A stretch of 64,000 bases of DNA from Candidatus Woesearchaeota archaeon (GCA_018657385.1 JABHXF010000005.1:1-64000); one strand, 5' to 3'; shown: positions 38,621 to 48,709, counted from the first letter of the stretch. The notes: generated by a model from the letters alone, not told the origin. Made by a program: numbers and translations.

Positions 38621-39151
38621 CTACCATACATCGAAGTGTTCATTACCTTTAATTTGCATATCTAATGATTGTTTAATTAAATCTAAAACTTTATACTGCA
38701 TAAATTGGACTTTATCTCCCCACATTGAATCTATTTTTCCCTTTATTATAAAACTCACTAAGAAATCTTTCAATGCTTGTTTAAGTTTTGAACCTTCAAA
38801 TCTATCATCATAATCAACTTCAACAAAACCATTAACTTGAATGTAAAGTCTTGCTTTTGTTAGAATCTTTTTTTCACCATTTTTAACAACTTCAATTGGT
38901 TCAATATTCCAGACTTGAATATGAACTTTAAACCAAGCCTTAATAAAATCTGTAACTTTTCTCCAAGCTTCCCATTTTATTTCTTTTTCCTTGCCTGTAT
39001 CTTTAGATTTAAGTTTATATTTAGTTTCATGCATTGTATATCCACGAAAATTAAACCAATCATGTAGAGTTCTATATAATTCATCAAAATCAAAAATGCC
39101 TTTAAACAATATTTTTTGGTATGGGGCTCCAACACCCATCATTTGTGCCAT
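38621..39151 (-). CDS. Unknown protein, paralogue of 38018-38530
   Basis: IFDFDELYRTLHDWFNFRGYT...IKWEAWRKVTDFIKAWFKVHIQV. Confidence 0.65.
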   Translation of the reverse strand: MAQMMGVGAPYQKILFKGIFDFDELYRTLHDWFNFRGYTMHETKYKLKSKDTGKEKEIKWEAWRKVTDFIKAWFKVHIQVWNIEPIEVVKNGEKKILTKARLYIQVNGFVEVDYDDRFEGSKLKQALKDFLVSFIIKGKIDSMWGDKVQFMQYKVLDLIKQSLDMQIKGNEHFDVW

Positions 39152-39184
39152 TATATATTTACTATAATAAGAAGTTTATAAAGT

Positions 39185-39350
39185 TTACTATAGGTGCTAG
39201 ATTTTAGATATTAGGTTTTAGGTGCTTGGTGTTAGGAAAAAATTAGTCTTTTGTCATACACTATAATAAAGATATACGACAGACATTATTCTAGCACCTA
39301 TATTCTAACACCTAGCAACCAGCACCTAGCAACCAGCACCTAGCACCTTT
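39185..39350. repeat. Imperfect inverted repeat of word GGTGCTAG/CTAGCACC
   Basis: aggtgctagattttagatattaggttttaggtgcttggtgttagg ... ctagcacctatattctaacacctagcaaccagcacctagcaaccagcacctagcacc. Confidence 0.75.
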
Positions 39351-39854
39351 CTAACTCAGAATACTTTTTTTAATATTAAACTTAGTTCCAGGAACTTGTT
39401 TCTCAAAATAATCCAGAAATTCAGAGATCAATGTTTTTTTTCTTTTAGGTAATTTAATTTTATGAAATTTTGCCAGTCTTTGTAATTCTTCTTTAGTCAA
39501 ACAAATATATAATGGTATTTGTTGTTTAGAAAATTTCATTTTAAAGCTTTTTCCATGGAAAAGTTTATCCAAATATAATTCTTCAATATCATCTAAACAA
39601 ATAGTAAGAATTTCTTTGTATCTTGGCAGTAATTTACCTTTAAATTTAATAGTAACTGGTGTATTAAGAATAGATGGAAATATTTTTTTAGTTAATTCAT
39701 CTTTTACTAACAAATGATCATTTCTTTTAATATATTGGTTAGCCCTAATATGCTTTCTAAGTCTTTTATATATAACATCAAGGAAACATCCATTACAAAA
39801 CTCTAGTTTTGTTGATTTATTACATTTCTTACATACTGTAGATTTTACCATCAT
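39351..39854 (-). CDS. Zinc-ribbon protein, faintly Ctu2/Ncs2-like
   Basis: CKKCNKSTKLEFCNGC then YKRLRKHIRANQYIKRNDHLLVKDE. Confidence 0.45.
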   Translation of the reverse strand: MMVKSTVCKKCNKSTKLEFCNGCFLDVIYKRLRKHIRANQYIKRNDHLLVKDELTKKIFPSILNTPVTIKFKGKLLPRYKEILTICLDDIEELYLDKLFHGKSFKMKFSKQQIPLYICLTKEELQRLAKFHKIKLPKRKKTLISEFLDYFEKQVPGTKFNIKKSILS

Positions 39855-39907
39855 TTAAGCTATATTTGAGGGGTATTTTATATAATTATGGGTATGAAAA
39901 CTAAGAT

Positions 39908-40040
39908 TGAAAGAATGAATAAAAATTCCCTCGACAAACTTCCGAAGAAGCTTGCCAGGGAAAGAGGTGTTAAGAGACTATAAAACCCACACAAACACCC
40001 CGAAAGGCGCCTGCGCGGGAAAAAGAGGTGATTAGGACAA
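39908..40040 (+). other. GC-rich island with tandem hairpin/GGGAAA..GAGGTG units; candidate ncRNA or microprotein locus
   Basis: CCCTCGACAAACTTCCGAAGAAGCTTGCCAGGGAAAGAGGTG and CACCCCGAAAGGCGCCTGCGCGGGAAAAAGAGGTG; upstream TATA-like ttttatataatta near 39875. Confidence 0.4.
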
Positions 40041-40475
40041 ATTAAAACAAATTTGGCTTTTTTAAGCCTAAATACGTCTTGTTTTTACCAAAAAACAGCT
40101 TATCAGAGTGATTTTACCCAATAAGCTTAAAAAATGAACATACGCTCATTTTTTGTCTCTACTATTCAGTAGGTATGGTCATATATAAATCTTTCGTTTT
40201 TGTAAACACTGTATAGTGGTATTATGCACTTTAAAGGTAATTTTAATATAATTTTGCTACTTTTTTGCTGATTTTCTGTTAATTTTCAGTTAAATACTGC
40301 CCTTTTTCCCGGCAAATGCTAGTAAGTATTATTCATGATTAAATAAAAATGAATAAAAAAAAACAAAGGTAAACACGAACCAAAACACGAACCTTTACTA
40401 TTATACTTGCCTAGAATGTTTATAAAGCTTATGGAACCTTAGTATAGAAGCTAGAACTATATTAAACTAAGAAAA

Positions 40476-42575
40476 TTATTTTCTTCTTGTTTTTTTGTTT
40501 TTTTTAATTTTTATATTTTTAGAACTTTTTTTCATTGATAAATTTTTTTTATCTGCTTTTTTTACTTGTTTTTTCGTATCTTTTACAAACAAATAGCCTA
40601 TAAACACAAAAGAAGCACACACAAACCCAATAATAAAAGCAACCAATGTTTTTACATTAAAAAACTCACTTAAATAGTCAATAAAAACATCCCATTCATC
40701 AACTTCTTCAATTCTTTCAAAATATAAATTCAAATTACTAAATTCCAAAGCATATTGTGAATAAATTAGACCTGAAACCTTATCATTTTCCCCTAATGCC
40801 TTTGCATATTCATAATAACTATAACCCTGTATAGGAAATAATCCTTTTAGTTGTTGTTCAAGAATAACTTGCTCAACTAATTCTAATTTGGCATCTAATA
40901 ATCTTTGTAATTCATCATCTTCTAAATTAATAGTACTAAGAACAGCATCTATTTCTGATTTTGCTTTAGATGCATGCATTAAACAAATTCTAAATTTGTT
41001 ATTGTTAAAGCTTGTTAAAGCCCTATCAATTTCTTTAGATGTAGAATCAAGTAAAGGTAAAGGATAAGGATACAATAATTTAAAATATTCTAATCTTTCT
41101 TGTGCTTCATTAACAATAGTTTGACATGATCCCTTCATAACTTCTTCATCCATTACAAATTCATCATCTGTTGTATTGAAAAAATATGACCAAGAATAAG
41201 CACTAAACAATCTTTCAGTAACATAAGCTATTTCATATTCCAAATTTGTTTTATTTTCATTTGCTGCTTCAATTGCTCGTTCCCAAGTATTAAATGCTTC
41301 AATTAACCTTTCCTTAACAATCAAGAAAGTTTGCAGATCATTAAATGAAGTTAAGTTCATCTCATCAATAATCACATTAGAATTATTAATTGCATCAATT
41401 AATTCATTTAGTTTTTTTATTTTCTTTTGCTCAGTTAGGTTAGCATTAAGTAAAATTAAATTATCCAAATTAATATTAGCCCCAAAACAATATGATGCAG
41501 CAGCATATGTTTGATTTAATTCGATAGCCAATTCTGCATTTTTAATTAACTCCATTGATTGGTTATATGAACTGATATTAACTAAATCTTCTTTACTTAT
41601 TACCCCTTCACCAGCTTCAATAGTTTCAAATAATTTATTTTCCAACTCTTTAGTTCTTGAACAAATCTCTTCACCAATTTTATTCATTGTATCAATATAA
41701 AACTCTTCCAACTGAATTTCACCAGCTGGTTTTTCATATTCTTTTCCTGTAAACTCCTTTAATGCATCCCTTAAAGTAAGAACTTCAATAACTTCTATAC
41801 CTAATTCATTCCCAAATTCCACTAAATCAACTTTATCAGAAACATTTCTTTGTGATATGTTAATTATATCAATAACATTATCTGTTTCATTAACATTATT
41901 TGTTTCACCTTGAGTATTATTCAAAATACTTTCATTGTTACTATTACTCCCATTACCACTTCCATTAACATTTTTATTACTTATAACTTGAATAATTTCT
42001 TCATATGTATTATTTAATTTTGTTTCATTTAAAACAAATGCACTTCCTATTGGCACCAAAACTTTTGTAATATTATTTGTTGCAGCAGCTTCTATTTTTG
42101 CTTTTATACCACCAACATTTCCAATAATACCACCAGTATTAATTGTTCCAGTGATTGTAACAGTTTCATCAAATTCATTTCCTTCCAATAATGCAACAGT
42201 CAGCATTGCAGATGCTGCACCTGCACTTGGACCACCAATAATTGAACTTCCAGCTTTGATAGTATAGAAAAAATCATATTTACTACAATCTTTATTTAAG
42301 AAGTTACATGCAACTTGTTTAGCAAACCTTGTACTTAACTGAGTATCCATTTTAGTTAATGGAAAAGTATCAATATAAACATTACCATAACCAGGTCTAA
42401 TTTCTAAATACAGATCAGCTAAGCTGCCTTGTTCTGTTCCTTCTGAAACAGCTAACAGATGAATATGCCCTCTTTTAATCTCATCTTCACTATTATATTT
42501 AGCAGAAACAATAGGACTTAAAGCAATAGAAATAACCAATAAGCACATAATAACGATTAATATATTTTTGTTCAT
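40476..42575 (-). CDS. Exported Lon-like (S16) protease without ATPase domain, C-terminal TM
   Basis: Signal peptide; AGSSIIGGPSAGAASAMLTVALLEG (catalytic Ser) and TGTINTGGIIGNVGGIKAKIEAA (catalytic Lys); helical region then TM. Confidence 0.85.
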   Translation of the reverse strand: MNKNILIVIMCLLVISIALSPIVSAKYNSEDEIKRGHIHLLAVSEGTEQGSLADLYLEIRPGYGNVYIDTFPLTKMDTQLSTRFAKQVACNFLNKDCSKYDFFYTIKAGSSIIGGPSAGAASAMLTVALLEGNEFDETVTITGTINTGGIIGNVGGIKAKIEAAATNNITKVLVPIGSAFVLNETKLNNTYEEIIQVISNKNVNGSGNGSNSNNESILNNTQGETNNVNETDNVIDIINISQRNVSDKVDLVEFGNELGIEVIEVLTLRDALKEFTGKEYEKPAGEIQLEEFYIDTMNKIGEEICSRTKELENKLFETIEAGEGVISKEDLVNISSYNQSMELIKNAELAIELNQTYAAASYCFGANINLDNLILLNANLTEQKKIKKLNELIDAINNSNVIIDEMNLTSFNDLQTFLIVKERLIEAFNTWERAIEAANENKTNLEYEIAYVTERLFSAYSWSYFFNTTDDEFVMDEEVMKGSCQTIVNEAQERLEYFKLLYPYPLPLLDSTSKEIDRALTSFNNNKFRICLMHASKAKSEIDAVLSTINLEDDELQRLLDAKLELVEQVILEQQLKGLFPIQGYSYYEYAKALGENDKVSGLIYSQYALEFSNLNLYFERIEEVDEWDVFIDYLSEFFNVKTLVAFIIGFVCASFVFIGYLFVKDTKKQVKKADKKNLSMKKSSKNIKIKKNKKTRRK

Positions 42576-42642
42576 GTTTCCCCCTATTTATTTCACATCA
42601 CTACGATAATTTAAAAAAGAAAATAAAAAATTATGCCGATGA

Positions 42643-43758
42643 TTATAAAGCTCCTCTTTCATCTCTTTCAAGTTCATCCAACCAATCTTGATTAACTAAA
42701 AGCATTTGTTCAATGATCTGTCTTATACGATGAATAACTTTTAGTGTTTCTTGTTTCTCAGGTAAACCAAAATTACCCTCATCATCTGGAATAGTTCTCT
42801 CAAAGATAGCTATAAGCTTATGCAATAGATGAGCTAAATTATGTTCATGATCAGCATCTACATCAAGATTATGGTCCATAACAATCTCATTAAATAATGC
42901 TTCATCTTTTTGAGCAATTTTTTCATGCTTTTCAAAATTATTCAAAACAACTATCAAAGGAGTGGCTAATGATTTTATTTCGATAAATTCATTATGTCCA
43001 GAATCTGGACCAATATCAGCTTCAATTTTGCCAGAAACTTCCTTCATTTTCAGCAATAAATTTCCAATTACTGTTAATTCACGAATTTCTCTTGCACCAG
43101 CAGTTCTTGCCTGACTACTTTGTTGTCCAAGTTCTGCTTGTCCACTTTGTTCAGCTGCTATTTCTTCTCCATTAATGGTTATTATATGCTCAACAATCTG
43201 TATTGCTTTTCTAATATAAGAAGCAATGATGTGTGATTGTTTTTCTTGTAATGGTCCTGCCTTACCGCCACTATACATTACTTTTGTTTCTACAATAACT
43301 TTTTCAAGCATTTCTAATAGATCATCTTCCTCTTCAAGCAGATTCTTAATTTTACCTTTCCCATGAATCATCCTTAACTTTTTTTCATCTTCTTCTTCAC
43401 GTTTTTCATATTGTTCAAGAACATCTATTCCTTGATGTACTAATTCAATTTTTGCAGCAAAACCAACATGATCCATTGCTGGTCTTCCTTTCAAAGTAGC
43501 AGCTAACAAAAACCTTAATTGTCCTAATAATTCATTAGCAGTCTTAATTTCTTGATGTTGAGCATTTTCTGCTTCTTTCAAAGCTTTTTTGTCCTTAACT
43601 CTCAAAGTTTTTGCTTCTCCTGGTGTATGTGCTGATTTACCATATGTAGCTAATCTGAATATTTCAAAAAAAAACAAAAAAACAAGTACAATTGAGAGCC
43701 ATCCTGCAAAATGTGTGAATAATATACCCATGCTTATCATTTTAAAGACCCCCTTCAA
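42643..43758 (-). CDS. N-anchored cytoplasmic coiled-coil protein (duplicated cassette, copy 2)
   Basis: N-terminal TM then charged helices; likely start MISMGILF or MKGVFKM; overlaps the upstream multi-TM gene. Confidence 0.65.
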   Translation of the reverse strand: MKGVFKMISMGILFTHFAGWLSIVLVFLFFFEIFRLATYGKSAHTPGEAKTLRVKDKKALKEAENAQHQEIKTANELLGQLRFLLAATLKGRPAMDHVGFAAKIELVHQGIDVLEQYEKREEEDEKKLRMIHGKGKIKNLLEEEDDLLEMLEKVIVETKVMYSGGKAGPLQEKQSHIIASYIRKAIQIVEHIITINGEEIAAEQSGQAELGQQSSQARTAGAREIRELTVIGNLLLKMKEVSGKIEADIGPDSGHNEFIEIKSLATPLIVVLNNFEKHEKIAQKDEALFNEIVMDHNLDVDADHEHNLAHLLHKLIAIFERTIPDDEGNFGLPEKQETLKVIHRIRQIIEQMLLVNQDWLDELERDERGAL

Positions 43759-44281
43759 CAGCAGTTGTAATTATTGCCAAGATAAACCACATGAACAATA
43801 ATACAAATAATCTTACAATAATCCAAAATCTACCAGGCAAAGCCCAAGTTCTTTGATAAAATAAACCAATTGTAAAAACTACTATACCAAACATAATCAC
43901 CACTGCAATCGTTGAATAAATCTCCCCTATGGCTAACAACAAACCTATAGGAATAAATATAGATGAAATCGTCGCTATTATTATAGCTAACACAATAGCA
44001 ATATTTCTTTGGTATGTTAAACCAATTGCCCCAAATATTTGTTGTGAGGCTGCAAACAAAATAGTAAAGATAAACAACCAAATACATATTCTCATAAATG
44101 CACCAATTGCTTCCTGCCCCTTATTATGAATCCAATTAAATTTAAATACAGTCAATATCTTATCTCCAATATCTCCCAAAAACTCTCCAGGAGAAACAAC
44201 TGAAGCGCTTACAAGTGGTACAACAAAAATTGATACTACAAAAAATAGAAGCAATAATAATCCTAATTTCTTATATTTCAT
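43742..44281 (-). CDS. Multi-TM protein with signal peptide (duplicated cassette, copy 2)
   Basis: SASVVSPGEFLGDIGDKILTVFKFNWIHNKGQEAIGAFMRICIWLFIF parallels the 45133-45663 protein. Confidence 0.75.
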   Translation of the reverse strand: MKYKKLGLLLLLFFVVSIFVVPLVSASVVSPGEFLGDIGDKILTVFKFNWIHNKGQEAIGAFMRICIWLFIFTILFAASQQIFGAIGLTYQRNIAIVLAIIIATISSIFIPIGLLLAIGEIYSTIAVVIMFGIVVFTIGLFYQRTWALPGRFWIIVRLFVLLFMWFILAIITTAVEGGL

Positions 44282-44509
44282 CTTTACACCTCATTTATTA
44301 GTAATTCAAATATTTTTCTTTTATTATAAGTAATTTTCATATATTAGTAATATCTCTTATAATCTTAATAACTTACACATGTTATTCAAATGCTTATTTA
44401 TATAATTTTTCATGAATTATATCAAAATACATTTTTTTATTACTTGTTAATCATAGAAAACCATTACTTATAAAAGATGTAATTAATAAAAAAATTAAAG
44501 AAGTTTAAG

Positions 44510-45127
44510 CTAAGATATAATTTTTTCTTGTTTCTTCTCTTCCACAATCAAACTCTTAAGAATATTAATCATTGTAACAATGTCTTTTTCTGCTAAATTA
44601 GGATTAGCTGTTAAGTTTTGTTCAGCTCTCATTAATAATTGTTCAATTAATATTGTTAATTTACCTTCTTTTTGTATCTCTAACCATAATCTTTTATGAT
44701 CAGGTCCATCTTGTAAAAAGTTTTTATAATTTTTTATTTCTTCCCTTTCTAATTTTTCCAAATGTCCAAGCCTAGATCTAATCTTTGCAAAATGCGTTAA
44801 CAGATGATTAATTTCAGTTGTACCATGTTGTTGTTTTAAATCACCTAATGCCTGTTCTAATAATCCAATCAATGCTTTTTCATCTTTAATTTCTAATTCA
44901 TCTTCTTGAACTTCTGTTTTTTCTGCTCTTTTCATCCACAACAACTTTCTTCTTTGCTGTTTTTCCTTTCTTCTTGCTTGACGTTCAGTTGCTTTTAGAA
45001 TAGGAGTTGGATCACCACGCATAATTTGAATTATTTGATAAACCTGCCAAAATATAGCTACAAATAACATAACCTGTGCATACGATACAACTTGTATCAT
45101 TGTTTCTTGAAATACTTGTTCTACCAT
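44510..45127 (-). CDS. N-anchored coiled-coil protein (duplicated cassette, copy 1)
   Basis: N-terminal TM then basic/charged helices; same position and architecture as 42643-43758. Confidence 0.65.
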   Translation of the reverse strand: MVEQVFQETMIQVVSYAQVMLFVAIFWQVYQIIQIMRGDPTPILKATERQARRKEKQQRRKLLWMKRAEKTEVQEDELEIKDEKALIGLLEQALGDLKQQHGTTEINHLLTHFAKIRSRLGHLEKLEREEIKNYKNFLQDGPDHKRLWLEIQKEGKLTILIEQLLMRAEQNLTANPNLAEKDIVTMINILKSLIVEEKKQEKIIS

Positions 45128-45132
45128 TTTTT

Positions 45133-45663
45133 TTAACCAGCTGTAATATTGACAGCTAACACTGCCATTAAAATAGAGGATATAACATAAATAGCAACTA
45201 ATATAATTCTATTTAACATTGATACACCAGGAAACCTCCTATGTGCTAAAATAAAAATATAAACAATAAATCCTAACATAAACATAATTGCAAGTGTTGA
45301 ATATAATGAAACAACTGTTTTAATTAATGTATCAGGAATACCAACTGCCCCAATTAGTGATAAAATAATACTTGATATACCTGCAGTTCTATTATCAATT
45401 CTTCCTTGACCAGCTGTTGTTATAGTTAAGTATAAAACTCTTGCAATAAAGACAAATATTAAAAATCTAACAAAAGCAATAACTGATTGTTCACCTAATT
45501 GAGTTAACCATTGAAATTTAAAGACTATAATAATCCATTCTACTACTTTTAATAATGTTTCACCAGGACCTAAAACTTCAGCACGTACAATAGGGATTAG
45601 GAGAATAACTAAAATAGACACAAATATAGATAAAACTATGTGTTTCTTTGTTATGTTTTTCAT
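45133..45663 (-). CDS. Multi-TM protein with signal peptide (duplicated cassette, copy 1)
   Basis: RAEVLGPGETLLKVVEWIIIVFKFQWLTQLGEQSVIAFVRFLIFVFIA. Confidence 0.75.
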   Translation of the reverse strand: MKNITKKHIVLSIFVSILVILLIPIVRAEVLGPGETLLKVVEWIIIVFKFQWLTQLGEQSVIAFVRFLIFVFIARVLYLTITTAGQGRIDNRTAGISSIILSLIGAVGIPDTLIKTVVSLYSTLAIMFMLGFIVYIFILAHRRFPGVSMLNRIILVAIYVISSILMAVLAVNITAG

Positions 45664-45722
45664 GTACTTAAGTTCTATTTGTTTATTGATTAATATATTT
45701 TTTGGAAGGCCATTACAGCCCT

Positions 45723-45758
45723 ACAAGCCCAACAAGCCTCACAAACCCAACAAGCCTT
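45723..45758. repeat. Four-unit 9-bp tandem array (ACAAGCCNN)
   Basis: acaagccca acaagcctc acaaaccca acaagcctt; preceded by ttggaaggccattacagc, shared with 13287-13303. Confidence 0.85.
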
Positions 45759-45821
45759 TCACAAAAACCACTCTCCAATAGTCCTAAAACCTTATATAAA
45801 TAATAATAAATTATAACTAAT

Positions 45822-47636
45822 ATGGATAGTCCAAAGGCTAATGTGTTATTTGAGGTAAGTTGGGAGATTTGCAACAAAGTAGGTGGGATTTATACAGTTG
45901 TAAAGTCAAAAGCAGACTTAATCAATAAAGCATATGAAAATTATTTCTTAATTGGACCTTATGTAGAGAAAAAAGCAAAAGAAGTTTTTAATGAACTTGA
46001 TCCACCTGAAAATTTTGCAGGAATATTTAATGAATTAGCAGACATGGGGATTAAATGTCATTTTGGAGAATGGCAAATTAAAGGGAAACCAAATGCAATC
46101 TTGTTAGATGTTTCAGGTTTTTCAAAAAAAACAAATGATTTTAAAAAATTATTTTGGGATAATTTTGGCATTGATTCATTAAATGCAGGGTGGACATTTG
46201 AAGAACCAATGTTATGGTCAACAGCAGCTGGAATATTAATTGAAAAATATGCTAAGCAAAATAATGAAGGGAAAAAAATAGTTACACATTGTCATGAATG
46301 GATGGCAGGATTTGCATTATTATATTTAATCAATAAAAAATCCAATGTTGGAACTGTTTTTACAACACACGCAACAATGCTTGGCAGAACATTATGTGCA
46401 GTTGGAAGAGAATTATATTCAGAGCTTAACAACCTAAATCCTAAAGAAGAAGCTTACAAATACAACATACAGGAAAAATATTTAACAGAGTTTGCATGTG
46501 CACAAAATGCTGATGTTTTTACAACGGTTTCTGAAATTACTTCAATGGAAGCTGAAAAGATATTAGGAAGAAAAGCAGATGTGATTTTATTAAACGGCTT
46601 AGACATGGAAAAGTTTCCAAGCTTTGAAGAATTATCAATAAAACATAGAATTTACAGAGATAAAATAAGAGAATTTGTTGCATATTACTTTTTCCCATAT
46701 TATTCCTTTGATTTATCACAAACATTATTGTTTTTTATTGTTGGCAGGTATGAATTCAAGAATAAAGGAATAGATATTTTCATTAAGGCATTAGGTAATT
46801 TAAACAGAATGATGCAGGAAAATGATTCAAAAAAAACAGTAATTGCATTTTTCTGGATCCCTAGAGAGGTCCATGGTGCAAAGATTGAATTATCAGAAAA
46901 TAAAATGAACTTTAACAGATTAAAAGATTTTGTTAACAGCAATCAGGAAGATATACAACATAAAATTCTTATGCATTTAGTTAAAAGTAAAGATGAAAAG
47001 ATTGAAGCAGCAGACCATTTTACTTCTAGTAATTTATTTCCAGAAGAATTCTTGTTAGAAGCACGAAAATTAAAATTAAATTTTTCCAAATCTGGAAATC
47101 CACCATTATCAACACATAATTTACCAGGAGAAGAACACGATGAGATAATTAATGCATTAAAAGCAGAAGGTTTAGACAACAAAAAAGATGATAAAGTAAA
47201 AGTTATATCTTATCCAGTTTATCTAACAGGTATAGATGGCCTTACAGATTTACCATATTATGATGCACTTACAGGTTGTCATTTAGGATTATTCCCAAGC
47301 TATTATGAACCATGGGGCTACACACCATTAGAAAGTGGAGCATTAGGTGTTTCTTCATTAACAACAGATTTAGGTGGATTTGGAAGATTTTTAGTCAGTA
47401 AAGAAAAAGGAGACAAAGGAATATTTGTATTAAAAAGATTTGGTATAAACGAAGACAAAGTTATCAATGATTTTTCCAAGACATTGCATGATTACACACT
47501 ATTAAAAGAAAAAGAAAGAGTTGAACAAAAAATGATCTCTAAAAAGATTGCAAATTTAGCAGACTGGAATGAATTTGTCAAATATTATTTTGAAGCACAC
47601 AATAAAGCAATTGAAAGTGTAGGGAAAAATGACTGA
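45822..47636 (+). CDS. Glycogen synthase (GT3/GYS-like)
   Basis: VLFEVSWEICNKVGGIYTVVKSKA, VTHCHEWMAGFALLYL, PSYYEPWGYTPLESGALGVSSLTTDLGGFGRFL. Confidence 0.85.
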   Translation: MDSPKANVLFEVSWEICNKVGGIYTVVKSKADLINKAYENYFLIGPYVEKKAKEVFNELDPPENFAGIFNELADMGIKCHFGEWQIKGKPNAILLDVSGFSKKTNDFKKLFWDNFGIDSLNAGWTFEEPMLWSTAAGILIEKYAKQNNEGKKIVTHCHEWMAGFALLYLINKKSNVGTVFTTHATMLGRTLCAVGRELYSELNNLNPKEEAYKYNIQEKYLTEFACAQNADVFTTVSEITSMEAEKILGRKADVILLNGLDMEKFPSFEELSIKHRIYRDKIREFVAYYFFPYYSFDLSQTLLFFIVGRYEFKNKGIDIFIKALGNLNRMMQENDSKKTVIAFFWIPREVHGAKIELSENKMNFNRLKDFVNSNQEDIQHKILMHLVKSKDEKIEAADHFTSSNLFPEEFLLEARKLKLNFSKSGNPPLSTHNLPGEEHDEIINALKAEGLDNKKDDKVKVISYPVYLTGIDGLTDLPYYDALTGCHLGLFPSYYEPWGYTPLESGALGVSSLTTDLGGFGRFLVSKEKGDKGIFVLKRFGINEDKVINDFSKTLHDYTLLKEKERVEQKMISKKIANLADWNEFVKYYFEAHNKAIESVGKND

Positions 47637-48639
47637 GTTAAGAAAAGATTATTTATTGAATAAGTTTGTAATTATTTCTCCAAAAAGAGGTCAAAGACCT
47701 CATCAATTTAAACATGATATTGTTGATTCTAATGAAGACGAAAAAGATGCAATAAAAAAATGTTTTTTCTGTCCAGGAAATGAAAATAAGACCCCAGAAG
47801 AAATTTATCGTCTAAATTACAAAGATGATGATAAAAAAAAGAAAAACACATGGAAGATAAGAGTTTTTCCAAATAAGTTTGCAGCTGTTAGTGATGGAGA
47901 TGCAGAAATAAAAACACATAATGAATTTTTCACATTTGCAAATGCAACTGGAAAGCATGAAATTGTTGTTGAAACTTCAGATCATAAAAAACAATTAGTT
48001 GATTTAAATATTGAAGACATAGTTGATATTTTCAAAACATATGTTTTAAGAATCAATGAATTAGAGAAACAAGAGAATATAAAATATGTAATTGTATTCA
48101 AAAATCACGGCAAAGATGCAGGCACTAGTATTGTACATTCTCATTCACAAATAGTAGCTTATAATATTGTTCCAACAATCATTAAAGAAAAAGAAGAAGC
48201 TGTAAAAAAATATGCAGAAAATGCTGCCAAAAATAATACAGAACCACATTGTGCTTATTGTAAAATTTTAAATATTGAAAAAACAAGTGATAGAAAAGTT
48301 TTTGAAAATAACACATTTGTTTGTTTTACTCCATATGCATCTAGAATGCCTTATGAAGTTAGGTTTATGCCAAAAAGACATGTTATTAGTGTAAAAGAAT
48401 TAAATGAAGAAGAACTTTTTGATCTTGCTGAATTATTAAAAAAGATTTTATTGAAATTAAAAAACATGGATGCATCATTTAACTTTTACTTACATAATGG
48501 TACTGGTAAAGAAAGGCAGTTTCATTTCCATATTGAATTATTACCCAGGATTTCAAAATGGGCAGGATTTGAATTTGGAACAAATACAATTATTAATTCT
48601 GTTACACCAGAGGATGCTGCAAGTTATTATAGAGAATAA
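47629..48639 (+). CDS. galT: Galactose-1-phosphate uridylyltransferase
   Basis: LRKDYLLNKFVIISPKRGQRP, FFCPGNENKTPEEI, VFKNHGKDAGTSIVHSHSQIVA. Confidence 0.85.
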   Translation: MTELRKDYLLNKFVIISPKRGQRPHQFKHDIVDSNEDEKDAIKKCFFCPGNENKTPEEIYRLNYKDDDKKKKNTWKIRVFPNKFAAVSDGDAEIKTHNEFFTFANATGKHEIVVETSDHKKQLVDLNIEDIVDIFKTYVLRINELEKQENIKYVIVFKNHGKDAGTSIVHSHSQIVAYNIVPTIIKEKEEAVKKYAENAAKNNTEPHCAYCKILNIEKTSDRKVFENNTFVCFTPYASRMPYEVRFMPKRHVISVKELNEEELFDLAELLKKILLKLKNMDASFNFYLHNGTGKERQFHFHIELLPRISKWAGFEFGTNTIINSVTPEDAASYYRE

Positions 48640-48709
48640 GTTCCCATGATTATAACAAGATATTAGTAAACAAGTTCTACTGATTTCATTTTATTCTATT
48701 TTCTCACTT

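Noticed and set aside
43830-44129. Short ORFs 43830-44087(-) and 43929-44129(+)
   Set aside because: Out-of-frame or antisense within the multi-TM gene, with no ribosome site or family resemblance.
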